Source: an uncultured Alphaproteobacteria bacterium (GTDB lineage: Bacteria > Pseudomonadota > Alphaproteobacteria > Caulobacterales > Caulobacteraceae). From it: a stretch of 64,000 nt of DNA. Made by a program: the position numbers and the translations under genes. Below, piece by piece: positions 32,546 to 42,122 of the stretch. Where the stretch lies: NCBI GenBank assembly GCA_937920085.1, contig CALETE010000011.1, forward strand, positions 112,111 through 176,110. The letters run 5' to 3'. The notes below the pieces were generated by a model. It was given only the letters and a program-made list of their open reading frames with translations, searched no databases and was not told where the DNA came from. Each line of letters starts with the position of its first letter. Positions within the stretch are counted from its first letter, which is position 1.

Positions 32546-33678
32546 GCACTCACCTGCGCAAAGGCGCGTCCTGGACGAACCATACATCCAATGGCACTGG
32601 CGCGCGCCTCTCCCCCCAAGCGATTAAGAAGGCCATCATATCGCCCGCCGACGGCAATGGGGTCGTCGGCTCCAAGGTCGGCCGATCGCACCTCGAAGAT
32701 GACGCCGTCATAATAGTCAAAGGCGTGACCCAGGGCGGTGGAAAAGGTCGCCTGACCCACTGGGGCACCAGCATCTGCGAGACGATCTAGCTGAGTGCGC
32801 CAATTCGTCAGAGCGCTCCGCAGGGCGGAGGCGTTTTTGGGTGCGAGATTTGTAATCGCATTCAGGGCCTCTACCGGTCCACCTTGCACCGCAAGAAAGG
32901 CCTTAATCGCTGAAGCCTGCTCCAGTGTGAGGGCGGGGCCCGAACGGCTCTGACCTTGGAGAATCAGTCTTTGAGCAATTTCAGTGGGGGTTCGGCCACC
33001 AACGGGCTGAATGCCCGCCAGAGCCCAGACCTCTTCCAGGGCTGAAGCCGCCGCTTCCGGCGTGAGCCCCGCCAGGAGACTGGTCAGGCCTCCCACAGCG
33101 CGATCATCAGTGACCTCCCCGGCCCGAGCCAGCTCAGCCTGCAAAAGCCGAGGACGGGAGGCTGCACGCTTTATCCGCGCGCTAAGGGCGGGCGGCAGTT
33201 CGAGGCTGTCTACGAAGGCTGCAAACAGAGATACATCCCCGAGCCATAGAGATAGGTCCCTGCGACCGCCGGTCGACGCCGCGCGCCAAGCAAGAAGGAT
33301 CATCTCAAAATCGTCTTGTGCAGAAGGACCAGCGGGCCCAAAGCGCTCAACGCCGATTTGTAGAAATTCCTCGGCCTGATTTGGCCGATCTGGCGATGCT
33401 CGGAACACCTTGCCTTCGTAGAGATAATTGCCAGCCGCCCCACCGCCTTCAATGTGGGCCTTGGCAATGGGGGCCGTAAAGTCGGCGCGCAGGCAGGTCT
33501 CCTGGCCGCCTTCGGCCTGAACGACAAACAGCCGTGCTCGCAAGGCTTCCCCTGCAAGGTCCAACATCAGACTCAGGGGCTGCAGAATGGCGGCGTCTAT
33601 GGGCCTCGCCCCCGTCGCCAGGAAGTGCGCTTTAAGAGCGGCAAGCTGGGATTCAGCAATGGGCGGCTCAACCAGCAT
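32542..33678 (-). CDS. hisZ: ATP phosphoribosyltransferase regulatory subunit
   Basis: 378 residues from ATG 33678. It is a HisS paralogue without aminoacylation: L-R-A-D-F-T-A-P-I-A near 77, the Y-L-Y-E-G-K-V-F-R block near 96 and C-terminal G-R-Y-D-G-L. The class II synthetase fold is retained, but the anticodon domain is absent. HisZ forms the hetero-octamer with HisG and mediates feedback by histidine. It lies between hisS and hisG, 4 bp after the hisS stop. Confidence 0.93.
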   Translation of the reverse strand: MLVEPPIAESQLAALKAHFLATGARPIDAAILQPLSLMLDLAGEALRARLFVVQAEGGQETCLRADFTAPIAKAHIEGGGAAGNYLYEGKVFRASPDRPNQAEEFLQIGVERFGPAGPSAQDDFEMILLAWRAASTGGRRDLSLWLGDVSLFAAFVDSLELPPALSARIKRAASRPRLLQAELARAGEVTDDRAVGGLTSLLAGLTPEAAASALEEVWALAGIQPVGGRTPTEIAQRLILQGQSRSGPALTLEQASAIKAFLAVQGGPVEALNAITNLAPKNASALRSALTNWRTQLDRLADAGAPVGQATFSTALGHAFDYYDGVIFEVRSADLGADDPIAVGGRYDGLLNRLGGEARASAIGCMVRPGRAFAQVSA

Positions 33679-33682
33679 CTGC

Positions 33683-35149
33683 CTAGCCCTCCAAAATCTT
33701 ACGAATAGTAGGCACAAGGTCTCCGCGAGAAACGGTCTGCTGACCAGGTCTGCTTTCACGCCACTGGGCGTTATCTGTGACGCCCGCCGCCAAGGCCCGG
33801 CCAAGATCCAGATCCTTGATCGTCACTGTCCCTGCGGCGATTTCATCACCGCCCAAGATGACGGCAGCCGGGGAAAGTCGGCGATCGGCATACTTCATCT
33901 GGGGCCGCATACCGGAAGATCCGAGATAGACCTCGGCGGCAATGCCCGCCGCGCGAAGGTCTCCAGCCGCCTCATAATACTTGGCCATGTCATCGGGACT
34001 AAAGGCGATAATCACCACCGGACCCCTGGCTTGAGCACCCAGGTCTTGTCCTGCCGCGCGCAGGGCTGATGCGAGCCGCGACACCCCAAACGAAAACCCG
34101 GTGGCCGGAATTGGTGCGCCAGTGAAGCGGGCCACCAGATCATCATAACGACCGCCGCCGCCCACCGATCCGAAGCGAACAGCCTGCCCCTTCTCATCGC
34201 GGGTTTGTAAGAGCAACTCGGCCTCAAACACCGGGCCGGTATAGTATTCCAGCCCGCGCACCACTGAGGGATCAAACACCGCCTGTGCCGGGCCAACACC
34301 CATGGCGCGCAGGGCCTGATCAATCAGGGCCAGTTCAGACAGACCTTCATCCCCCTCCGCAGAGCCGCCGATGACATTAGCAATCCGATCAAGGGTTTCA
34401 GACCGCCCACCGACCCCGGCCGCGATAAAGGCCAGAACCGAGTCCGCTGCCTTGGTCGTCAGGCCTGCGCCCTTGGTGAAGGCTCCAGACTCATCCTTGC
34501 GACCTTCACCCAACAGGAGCCGCACACCATCTGGGCCAAGGCGATCAAGCTTATCTACAGCGCGTAAGACCCCCAGCTTCTGGCCATCGGTCGTAACGCC
34601 CGCTGTCGCCAACAGGCCATTGAGCAGCTTGCGATTGTTGATCTTGATGACATACCCGTCCGTCGGCAAGCCCGCCGCCATCAGCCCTTCGGCTGCCATG
34701 GCGATGATCTCGGCATCGGCTTCCGGTCGTGCTGAGCCCACAGTGTCGGCGTCGCATTGCGTGAACTCACGGAAGCGCCCCGGGCCTGGCTTTTCATTGC
34801 GCCAGACCGTCCCGAAGGCGTACCGCCGGAATGGCTTGGGCAAGGTTTCCCAGTTCTGAGCGGCAAACCTGGCCAAGGGTGCTGTCAAATCATAACGCAG
34901 GGCCATCCACTGTTCGTCATCATCCTGTAGGGCAAAGACCCCTTCATTCGGGCGATCGGCGTCTGGCAGAAACTTACCAAGGGCGTCAGCGTATTCGAAG
35001 GCACCTGTATCGAGGGCTTCAAAGCCATAGCGCTCATAGACCTCTGAGACCTTGGTCAGGATCAGTCGCTCAGCGGCCAAATCTCGGGCGCGGCGGTCGT
35101 TAAAGCCGCGGGGCGCACGCGCTTCGGGTCTTTGGATGGGATCAGACAT
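33683..35149 (-). CDS. hisS: Histidyl-tRNA synthetase
   Basis: 488 residues from ATG 35149; the TTG at 35173 is less likely. Class II motifs: motif 2 R-N-E-K-P-G-P-G-R-F-R-E-F near 125, histidine A/B loops L-E-Y-Y-T-G near 300 and G-G-G-G-R-Y-D near 332, and motif 3 near G-F-S-F-G-V-S-R-L. The C-terminal anticodon-binding domain begins near 385. It charges tRNA-His. The hisS-hisZ-hisG arrangement is typical of Caulobacterales. No leader peptide or T-box is visible upstream. Confidence 0.95.
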   Translation of the reverse strand: MSDPIQRPEARAPRGFNDRRARDLAAERLILTKVSEVYERYGFEALDTGAFEYADALGKFLPDADRPNEGVFALQDDDEQWMALRYDLTAPLARFAAQNWETLPKPFRRYAFGTVWRNEKPGPGRFREFTQCDADTVGSARPEADAEIIAMAAEGLMAAGLPTDGYVIKINNRKLLNGLLATAGVTTDGQKLGVLRAVDKLDRLGPDGVRLLLGEGRKDESGAFTKGAGLTTKAADSVLAFIAAGVGGRSETLDRIANVIGGSAEGDEGLSELALIDQALRAMGVGPAQAVFDPSVVRGLEYYTGPVFEAELLLQTRDEKGQAVRFGSVGGGGRYDDLVARFTGAPIPATGFSFGVSRLASALRAAGQDLGAQARGPVVIIAFSPDDMAKYYEAAGDLRAAGIAAEVYLGSSGMRPQMKYADRRLSPAAVILGGDEIAAGTVTIKDLDLGRALAAGVTDNAQWRESRPGQQTVSRGDLVPTIRKILEG

Positions 35150-35392
35150 GGCGCGGCCCAGAAATTTCAGCAATTAGGTTCATATCGGTCAATCCCTTGA
35201 AGGTTCATCTTGGGATGGAGCTGGCTGTTGAGTGCCCCATCCGCTTGGCGGGGGGCGGCGCGAAGACTTAGCTTTAGGCCAAACCTCCCCGACCGATCCC
35301 GCGATGGCAGGTCGGATGGTGGAGGCCGTGGTGGTGCGCGCGGGCGAACATGAGCGCGTCTTAGGCCAGATCAGGCGAAAAAGCGAATCCTC

Positions 35393-36268
35393 TCAGCCCC
35401 CCGAAGGTCTGACCCCCGCCGTCAGGTCCGGTGTCGTATAGTCCATACCGGCAAGGGCTGGACTTGCATCTGCGGCGTCGAACCCGGCCATAATGCGGGC
35501 AAACCGCATCTGGACTGCGCTGCGCATGTCAGGATGGGTGAAGATGTACATGTCCTTGGCCAGAACAGACTCAAGGACCCGTTGGCCCACCCTCTCAGGA
35601 TCAATTCCGCTATCGACCAGATTTCCCGCGACGATGGGGTTGACCACGGGCCCGCCATATTGCGCCTGCCGGGTCCTGCCCGACTGGTTGATTTTTGTCC
35701 GGACGAATCCGGGGCATAGGGCCGCCACATGGATGTTTTCAGCGGCCAACTGGCCATTCCAGCCCTCAGACATGGCGACCACAGCAAATTTGGTCGCCGA
35801 ATAGGCCTCCATGCCAGGGGGCGACACCATGCCAGCCATGGACGCGGTGTTGACGAAGGCACCGCCCTCCCCGTGGGCGCGCATCAGGGGTAGAAAGACC
35901 TCCATGCCATAGATGACGCCCTTCAGATTGACGTCGATCACCCAATCCCAGTCTGAAGGTTTCATCTGATCAATGGGACCACCCGCTCCGACCCCAGCAT
36001 TGTTACAAACAAGGTGCACCTTGCCGAAGGTTTCTAGGGTCTTGTCAGCGGCTGCCTGCACCGCAGCCCGGCTGACCACGTCGCAAATAACGCTGGAGAC
36101 CTTGATCTGCCGACTCTCTAAGTCTGCCACCGCCTGAGCCAGGGGCGGCTCATCAATATCGGCCAGCATGATCTGCATGCCAGCTTCACCAAAGGCGTGG
36201 GCCATGGCAAGGCCAAGTCCGCTAGCCCCGCCCGTGATAAACGCGGTCTTGCCCTTGAGGTCTTCCAT
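35393..36268 (-). CDS. Short-chain dehydrogenase/reductase
   Basis: 291 residues from ATG 36268, with GGTG upstream. The Rossmann T-G-G-A-S-G-L-G-L-A at about residue 12 binds NAD(P), N-N-A-G-V-G near 87 follows, Ser is in N-T-A-S-M near 142, and the catalytic pair is Y-S-A-T-K near 156. An extended C-terminal tail (about residues 240-291) is longer than in minimal SDRs. The substrate is not deducible. It follows pgi by 10 bp and could be cotranscribed. Confidence 0.9.
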   Translation of the reverse strand: MEDLKGKTAFITGGASGLGLAMAHAFGEAGMQIMLADIDEPPLAQAVADLESRQIKVSSVICDVVSRAAVQAAADKTLETFGKVHLVCNNAGVGAGGPIDQMKPSDWDWVIDVNLKGVIYGMEVFLPLMRAHGEGGAFVNTASMAGMVSPPGMEAYSATKFAVVAMSEGWNGQLAAENIHVAALCPGFVRTKINQSGRTRQAQYGGPVVNPIVAGNLVDSGIDPERVGQRVLESVLAKDMYIFTHPDMRSAVQMRFARIMAGFDAADASPALAGMDYTTPDLTAGVRPSGG

Positions 36269-36278
36269 GTGAGTCACC

Positions 36279-37892
36279 TTAAGACTTTAGTCGCCCGATC
36301 AGGGCTGCCGTTGAAGGGTCATGGGCCGACGACACGGTTCCTGTCAATTCCGTCAAAACCACCTCTGCAAGTGTTTTGCCCAGCTCAACCCCCCATTGAT
36401 CAAAACTGTTCAAGCCCCAGAGCACGCCCTCGACAAACACCTTGTGTTCAAAGAGAGCGATGAGGGCACCGAAAGCTTCAGGGGTAAGCTGATCCATTAG
36501 CAAGAAACTGGAGGGCCGATCCCCGGGGAAGGTCCTTTGTGGGGCCAGGGCGGCGATCGCTTCTGGTGAGGCACCGCGCGCCTCCAGTTCGCTCTGAACC
36601 GCCTCTTGCGTCCGCCCCACCATCAAGGCTTCAGCCTGGGCAATCACATTGGCCAGGAGCTTCTGATGCGCCCTGGGGTCGCCTTCACGCGGCTGGGCCA
36701 CGGCAACGAAATCGACGGGCACAATGTCAGTCCCTTGATGCAGGGCCTGAAAGAAGGCGTGCTGGCCATTGGTCCCGGCATCGCCGAAAACCGTCGTCGC
36801 CGATCCACGCGCGAGGGGCACGCCCAATGCCGATACCCGTTTGCCATTGGACTCCATTTCCAATTGCTGGAGGAAGGCCGGGAAGAGTCGCAAGCGCTGG
36901 GCATAGGGTATAACCGCCCGGGCGGGGCGCTTAAGGCCATTGCGGTTGAAAATGTGGGCGAGGGCAAGGACCACCGGCAGGTTTCGTTCCAGGGGCGCTG
37001 AGACGAAGTGATCATCCATTGCCGCAGCGCCGTTCAGCAGGCCCGCGAAGCCTTCAAAGCCCAGAGCGATCGCGCAGGACAGGCCCACAGCCGACCAAAC
37101 GGAATATCGGCCCCCAACCCATTCCCAAAAGGCAAAGATTTGATCCGAGGGCGTTCCAAAGGCGGCGGCTTGATCAGGAGCAGCCGTCACTGCGATGAGG
37201 TGGGAGTCTGCCGCAGGCCCCAAGGCCTCCCGAAGCCAAACCCTCGCCGCCTCGGCATTAGCCAGGGTTTCTTGAGTCTTGAAGGTCTTTGAGACCACCA
37301 CTACCAGGGTTGAGGCCGGGTCCAGCCCCACCAGGGCGAAGGCCAGCTCAGAAGGGTCAACATTGGCAACGAATCTGAGGTCGATCTTGGGGTTGAGGGG
37401 CCGAAGCGCCTCCCAGACCAGACGAGGTCCAAGATCAGACCCGCCAATACCGATATGCAAAACCGCCTTGATCTCCTGGCCATCGGCCCCGCGGATACTT
37501 CCGGATCGAACGCCGTCGGCAAAGGCCCGCATTCTATCTCGGGAGGCTTCAATCTCGGCAGACACATCTTGACCCTGGACGTTTCGCCGAGCGCCCAAGG
37601 GCGCACGCAGCGCCATATGCTGGGCAGCTCGGCCCTCCGATGCATTGACCGTGTCCCCGGCGAACAACCGCGCCCTGGCGGATCCTATGTCTGACGCCGA
37701 GGCAAGGGTCAGGGCCTGATCAAAATCTGCCAGGGACCAGGCTTGCTTTGAAAGGTCCAGATCAAGACCAGCCGCCGAAAACGACAGCCGCTGGAGACGT
37801 TCGGGCTCGGCCCCGAAGAGGTCAGAAATCGACCGTCCCAACGCCGCAGCGCCATTTATTTCCAATTGGGTCCAAGCATCGGAGACTGACAT
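36279..37892 (-). CDS. pgi: Glucose-6-phosphate isomerase
   Basis: 537 residues. PGI signature 1 is G-G-R-Y-S-V-W-S-A-V-G near 256, and signature 2 is L-N-S-F-D-Q-W-G-V-E-L-G-K near 492. G-I-G-G-S-D-L-G-P near 145 and G-Q-H-A-F-F-Q near 371 (with catalytic His) complete the active site. It interconverts glucose 6-phosphate and fructose 6-phosphate. The start ATG at 37892 is 105 bp from the divergent unknown gene. Confidence 0.95.
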   Translation of the reverse strand: MSVSDAWTQLEINGAAALGRSISDLFGAEPERLQRLSFSAAGLDLDLSKQAWSLADFDQALTLASASDIGSARARLFAGDTVNASEGRAAQHMALRAPLGARRNVQGQDVSAEIEASRDRMRAFADGVRSGSIRGADGQEIKAVLHIGIGGSDLGPRLVWEALRPLNPKIDLRFVANVDPSELAFALVGLDPASTLVVVVSKTFKTQETLANAEAARVWLREALGPAADSHLIAVTAAPDQAAAFGTPSDQIFAFWEWVGGRYSVWSAVGLSCAIALGFEGFAGLLNGAAAMDDHFVSAPLERNLPVVLALAHIFNRNGLKRPARAVIPYAQRLRLFPAFLQQLEMESNGKRVSALGVPLARGSATTVFGDAGTNGQHAFFQALHQGTDIVPVDFVAVAQPREGDPRAHQKLLANVIAQAEALMVGRTQEAVQSELEARGASPEAIAALAPQRTFPGDRPSSFLLMDQLTPEAFGALIALFEHKVFVEGVLWGLNSFDQWGVELGKTLAEVVLTELTGTVSSAHDPSTAALIGRLKS

Positions 37893-37997
37893 GAGCAGAA
37901 GGCCACCTGGGGGTTAATAAGACTGCGTTTACCATGTTTAGTGTAGCAAATAGCGGTCCGCCTGTCTGCGCCGGACTTTCAACCTCTGGGGTTCATT

Positions 37998-38438
37998 ATG
38001 TCTTGCGATGCCGCCGCCTCCATCGCCTTTTTCTGGCTGGCCTCCACCAGCCCAATGTCGCCGATGGCCGTCTCGGCCCCCACCGTCGCCGTGTCCCACG
38101 AGCCGCTCTTCATCGATATTGTCCGGAAGGCTGGGCGGCTGAAGACAGCCATGCGCGCCTTTCAGGGTAATGATAATGCCCTCCCGCCGACCCTGAAGCG
38201 GGATGTGGACGCCCTATCGGCCCTCGATATGCAAGGCCACCTGACCCTGGCCAAACGCGGCACAGACGGAGACCTGAAATGTATTTTGCGCGGCATTTCC
38301 CAGGATCTGCCGCTGAAATTCGGTGCCGTTGTCGCCGCCAATGACCGCAAGAGCCGCGATGCGGCCCTAAAGGAGATGGACTACCTCCTAAACGACAATG
38401 TCGAGGTCATCACTGCCCCGCCTAAGCCACCGGTCTAG
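37998..38438 (+). CDS. Hypothetical protein, no recognised family
   Basis: 146 residues from ATG 37998, with a G-rich stretch (CTGGGG) seven bases upstream. Residues about 8-30 are moderately hydrophobic and may be a signal or a membrane anchor. The rest is soluble and charged, with a regular helix-like part (about 60-75, K-R-D-V-D-A-L-S-A-L-D) and a C-terminal P-P-K-P-P-V tail. I do not recognise the family. The codon use resembles the neighbours and the region has no competing gene, so I consider it real. It diverges from pgi and converges on the DsbD gene. Confidence 0.55.
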   Translation: MSCDAAASIAFFWLASTSPMSPMAVSAPTVAVSHEPLFIDIVRKAGRLKTAMRAFQGNDNALPPTLKRDVDALSALDMQGHLTLAKRGTDGDLKCILRGISQDLPLKFGAVVAANDRKSRDAALKEMDYLLNDNVEVITAPPKPPV

Positions 38439-38440
38439 GA

Positions 38441-40567
38441 TTAGCCGGCAGCCGCCTCGAGCGCTTTTGCAACGATTTCGCCAGTAAGAAGCTGAGGCAG
38501 GACCACGGGCTCACCGCCCTTGGCCGGATAAACCAGATACAAGGGCACACCTGCCCGTCCATGGCGGGCCAGGTCCTCTGCAATCACCGCATCCCGGCGG
38601 GTCCAGTCGGCCTTCAGATAGACGGTCCCAGACTTTGCAAAGGCATCGGCCGCAAGCTTTGTCGAGAAGGCAACCTTCTCGTTGACCTGACACGTGACAC
38701 ACCAGGCCGCCGTATAATTCACGAAGACAGGCTTACCAGAGGCACGAACCTCAGCGAGTTTCTCTGGGCTATAGGCTTCATAGGCAATCGCCGAGCCTTG
38801 CACCTCGCTGGCACCCGCTGCGGCAGGCTCCGCATAGGGTGGCCAAACTGCGGCGGTGAGTGCAGCCAGGGTCAGAGCCGCGCCGAGCACCAAGGTCTTT
38901 AAGGGCCGCTGGCCCAAGCCAGCCCGGTGCTGGGCCGATCCCAGAAGCCAGATCCCAAGGGCGAGGGTCACAGAGGCGGCAAACAGCCGTGCCAGGGCGT
39001 CGGACCCTGACTGAACAGCAAGCACCCAGGCAAGCCAGGCGGCGGTTCCATACATGGGGAAGGCCATCACCTTGCGAAAGCCATCCATCCAGCCGCCGGG
39101 CTTAGGCAGCTTCGCCAGAAGACCGGGAATAAAGGCGGCCAGGGTAAAGGGTGCCGCAAAGCCTAGTCCCAGCCCTAGAAAGACCACCAGGGACGCCAGG
39201 GGGGCCTGAACAAGTGCCCAGCCCAGGGCGGGTGCCATAAACGGGGCCGTACAGGGTGCCGCCACCACCACAGCCAGGGCCCCCGTCAGAAAGGCACCGG
39301 CAAGTCCGCCGCGGCTGGCTGCTTCAGATCCAAGACCTTGGAGGGAAGCACCAATCTCAAAGAGGCCTGACAGGTTCAGGGCGACGGCAAGCATGAGCAG
39401 GGCCAGGCTCGCGACCACGGGCGGCGATTGCAGTTGGAAGCCCCATCCCACAGCCGCTCCACCGGCACGCACGGCGATCAGGACACCTGCCAGGGCCAGG
39501 AAGGTGAAGACGGAACCGGCCAGAAAGGCCAGGCCCTGCGCCTGCGCCTCTTTGCGATTGTGCGCATGGCCAGCCAAGGACGCGGCCTTCATCGCCAGGA
39601 TCGGGAAGACGCAGGGCATCAGATTGAGGATCAATCCACCCACAAAGGCAAAGGCAACCGCAGCGGCCAAGCCAAGATCCCCATCCGCCGAGGCATTAGC
39701 CTTAGCAGGCGGAGGGCCAAGGCCCGAGGCTTCCGGGGGCATGGGGCCAACCTTGGCGTTGATCTCAAAGGCCTGACCGGCAACCACGACCACCCCATCG
39801 ATGGACGCAGGTACTGGGCCAGCCTCCTTGCCCAGGCTGGGTGTCAGGGTAAAGGTCAGACCGCTGGGTCCGCGCTCAATGGTCTGTGGTTTGCCATGGT
39901 CGATCAGATCGGCCGCATAGGGGTAAAAATAGCTGTCAGCAAGGTCCGCACCCTTTAGACGCGCGCCAAATACGGCCAGCTTCAAGGTCTTGCCCGACTG
40001 GGCGAAGGCGGCCTCAGCGAAGCCGGGCTTCGGAGACGCCGAAAGCGCCGCTGCGATCCTAGGGCCGTTGACGGGGTCCAGAGCAGGGGGTTCTGCGACC
40101 ACTGGCAGGGTGAGGGTCAAGTCCGCATCCTCGGGCACGCAAACATCGGCGCAAACCAGAACCGAGGCATGGGCCTTGAGCTCAACCGTGTCGCCGACTT
40201 TCGCCGATTGTGGGGCGGTCAGTGTCACCGGCAATAAAACCTTGCCCACATAACCGTAGTTCATCAGCGGGCCCGTAGGCTGACGGCTCGGGGTCGCCCA
40301 GACAATTTCGCCGGCTGACCAGCCCTTTGGCAGGCTCCATGTTAGTTCCGTTGGCGCACCGGAATCTCCGGAATTGCGCCAATAGGTATGCCATTCCGCT
40401 TGAATATCCTGGCTCAGCGCCACAACCACCTGTCCGCCGGGGGCGACACCTTGGGTCTGGGCAATCAGGTCAAGGGTGACATGACCGGTCTTGACCGGTG
40501 CAGCCTGAGCCAGGGTCGACAGTCCAACTACCAAACTGGCGGCGGCGATTTTCCAATGCAGCTTCAT
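38441..40567 (-). CDS. DsbD/ScsB-family protein-disulfide reductase
   Basis: 708 residues. After a signal peptide (to about residue 22) comes a periplasmic domain with V-C-A-D-V-C-V-P-E near 138, then about eight membrane segments (about 305-590) with the CcdA-type cysteines in L-M-P-C-V-F-P and A-A-P-C-T-A-P-F. A C-terminal thioredoxin-like domain has C-V-T-C at 623-626. Electrons pass from cytoplasmic thioredoxin through the membrane to periplasmic partners such as DsbC, peroxiredoxins or copper-resistance proteins. The N-terminal domain is ScsB-like rather than E. coli DsbD-like, so the ScsB subfamily is more likely. Confidence 0.9.
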   Translation of the reverse strand: MKLHWKIAAASLVVGLSTLAQAAPVKTGHVTLDLIAQTQGVAPGGQVVVALSQDIQAEWHTYWRNSGDSGAPTELTWSLPKGWSAGEIVWATPSRQPTGPLMNYGYVGKVLLPVTLTAPQSAKVGDTVELKAHASVLVCADVCVPEDADLTLTLPVVAEPPALDPVNGPRIAAALSASPKPGFAEAAFAQSGKTLKLAVFGARLKGADLADSYFYPYAADLIDHGKPQTIERGPSGLTFTLTPSLGKEAGPVPASIDGVVVVAGQAFEINAKVGPMPPEASGLGPPPAKANASADGDLGLAAAVAFAFVGGLILNLMPCVFPILAMKAASLAGHAHNRKEAQAQGLAFLAGSVFTFLALAGVLIAVRAGGAAVGWGFQLQSPPVVASLALLMLAVALNLSGLFEIGASLQGLGSEAASRGGLAGAFLTGALAVVVAAPCTAPFMAPALGWALVQAPLASLVVFLGLGLGFAAPFTLAAFIPGLLAKLPKPGGWMDGFRKVMAFPMYGTAAWLAWVLAVQSGSDALARLFAASVTLALGIWLLGSAQHRAGLGQRPLKTLVLGAALTLAALTAAVWPPYAEPAAAGASEVQGSAIAYEAYSPEKLAEVRASGKPVFVNYTAAWCVTCQVNEKVAFSTKLAADAFAKSGTVYLKADWTRRDAVIAEDLARHGRAGVPLYLVYPAKGGEPVVLPQLLTGEIVAKALEAAAG

Positions 40568-40728
40568 CTTCCCTCGGACGGCAGCGCGGCGATTGCGCCA
40601 TTAAATGGACGTTGCAGAGGACTATACATAGAGATGTCGGGCGGTTTCGTCTGCCCAACCGTAACGACTTCTTTGCTTGCGCGCCGCCATCATGGCGAAT
40701 CACGACGATTTTCATCGGAGACTGCCCC

Positions 40729-41121
40729 GTGCCCGCACCATTCGACGAGATTGCCATCGGCCATGTGGCACCCCTAGGGGACGTTCGGGTCGATGCGCGG
40801 GCGCTGGAGTCGTTTATCGAAGCCTTCGCCCCAGGCTGGCCGATGGAGCGCGGTGCACCAGACGCCATGGTCTATGCGCTCTGGGCGCGGCTCGACACGG
40901 CCACTTCAATGACCTGGCCCCAGACCAAGCGCTTGGGGGTTGATGCTCTGCGTTGGGTTCGCAATCCGCCAGCCGGAGAGGTCCTGCGTGGCCGCATGAC
41001 GGTGATGGGCAAGGACCCGGTCGGTGATGGCAAGGGCATAATCATCGCCCAGCATGACCTGCTGGACGAAGCGGGCAGGCTGGTTTTTTCCTGCCTGACC
41101 CGCAGCGTCTATTCCCGCTAA
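40729..41121 (+). CDS. Hotdog-fold (MaoC/thioesterase-like) small protein
   Basis: 130 residues from GTG 40729, chosen because GGAG lies eight bases upstream; the frame is open to 40498 but that part is composition noise inside the dsbD promoter region. The pattern of strands with one central helix (S-F-I-E-A-F-A-P-G-W) suggests a single hotdog domain, but the canonical MaoC motif is absent. The function is unknown; an acyl-CoA thioesterase or dehydratase is possible. It converges on the SapC gene with 4 bp between stops. Confidence 0.5.
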   Translation: MPAPFDEIAIGHVAPLGDVRVDARALESFIEAFAPGWPMERGAPDAMVYALWARLDTATSMTWPQTKRLGVDALRWVRNPPAGEVLRGRMTVMGKDPVGDGKGIIIAQHDLLDEAGRLVFSCLTRSVYSR

Positions 41122-41125
41122 AGTC

Positions 41126-41917
41126 CTAAGCGGCCTCGGCGGCGGCGGTAGCCACCTTGTACATCTGAAGCGCGATCAGACGATCCCAGCCCACCAGGCT
41201 GATCATGTGAGCATAGATCTGGATCAGGGCACCGTTGTCCCGCAGCTCGGCCAACTTTGGCTGCGGCAGGGCGAGCAGCTTTTCCTCTGATATCCCAAAG
41301 AATTCCGCAATCACCTGAGGCTCACCAGCCGTGCCATCTTCATTCAGTGGCGTATGGCTGGCCGTCTTGATTTCGAACAGGTCCCATTGCTTCAGCATGT
41401 CCACGAAATTGACGGTCCGCTGACGCTCGACTTCGTAATTGTTGCAAAACTCGATGCAGCTTTGGGTATATTCGGTGGCGGTTCCATCTTCATTGAAGAA
41501 GGCCATGTCACCGCCTTCGACGATGAATTCCGCGGCGCGGTCAATGCAAAGGATCGACTGCTGAGCATTGGGATCATTGGCGAAGACAAAAGGATAGCGA
41601 CGGATATAGGCCGGGATATAGACGCCGGCTTCAAACAGACCGTCTTCCCGGAGGAACAGGTTTTCGTTGGGGTTCAACCCCATGACCGCCAAGGGGGTCT
41701 TGTCTTCACCCACGAAGATGATGGGGCCTGTCAGGGCCGCCAGACTGAACTCTGTCACCGTCAGGGGGACGGCATGCCCCGCCCGAGCAAAACCAAAGGG
41801 GCCATCCATGCGCTTGACGCCCAGACCCTTGTGCAGTTCCAAGGCCAGGGGCTCGGGCTTGGAATAGAACAGGACATTGCCGGTGATCTGACCGTTAGCT
41901 TCGTTTTCGTTCGCCAT
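41126..41917 (-). CDS. SapC family protein
   Basis: 263 residues without a signal peptide. The features F-A-x-x-x-H-A-V-P-L-T-V-T-E-F near 45, P-A-Y-I-R-R-Y-P-F near 102 and a C-terminal helical segment are those of the SapC family, first noted with S-layer genes in Campylobacter and Caulobacter. Its biochemical function is not established. No S-layer or secretion genes are nearby here. Confidence 0.85.
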   Translation of the reverse strand: MANENEANGQITGNVLFYSKPEPLALELHKGLGVKRMDGPFGFARAGHAVPLTVTEFSLAALTGPIIFVGEDKTPLAVMGLNPNENLFLREDGLFEAGVYIPAYIRRYPFVFANDPNAQQSILCIDRAAEFIVEGGDMAFFNEDGTATEYTQSCIEFCNNYEVERQRTVNFVDMLKQWDLFEIKTASHTPLNEDGTAGEPQVIAEFFGISEEKLLALPQPKLAELRDNGALIQIYAHMISLVGWDRLIALQMYKVATAAAEAA

Positions 41918-42122
41918 GACGTGCCTTTAAGCTGGGGGGCGAGAATGAGATTGCGGGGTCAAGCCCTAGGGCCCAGCCGCGATGACCGGGCTTCTAGCTG
42001 AACATTGCCCGGGCGGCAAATCGGCTCACCTCGCGCTTGCGCCCGATGAGATCAACTGGATCAATCTGGCGCATAAATACAACGATAAGCGTGCGCTATT
42101 CCCAGTGGCAATTCAGGCCGAT

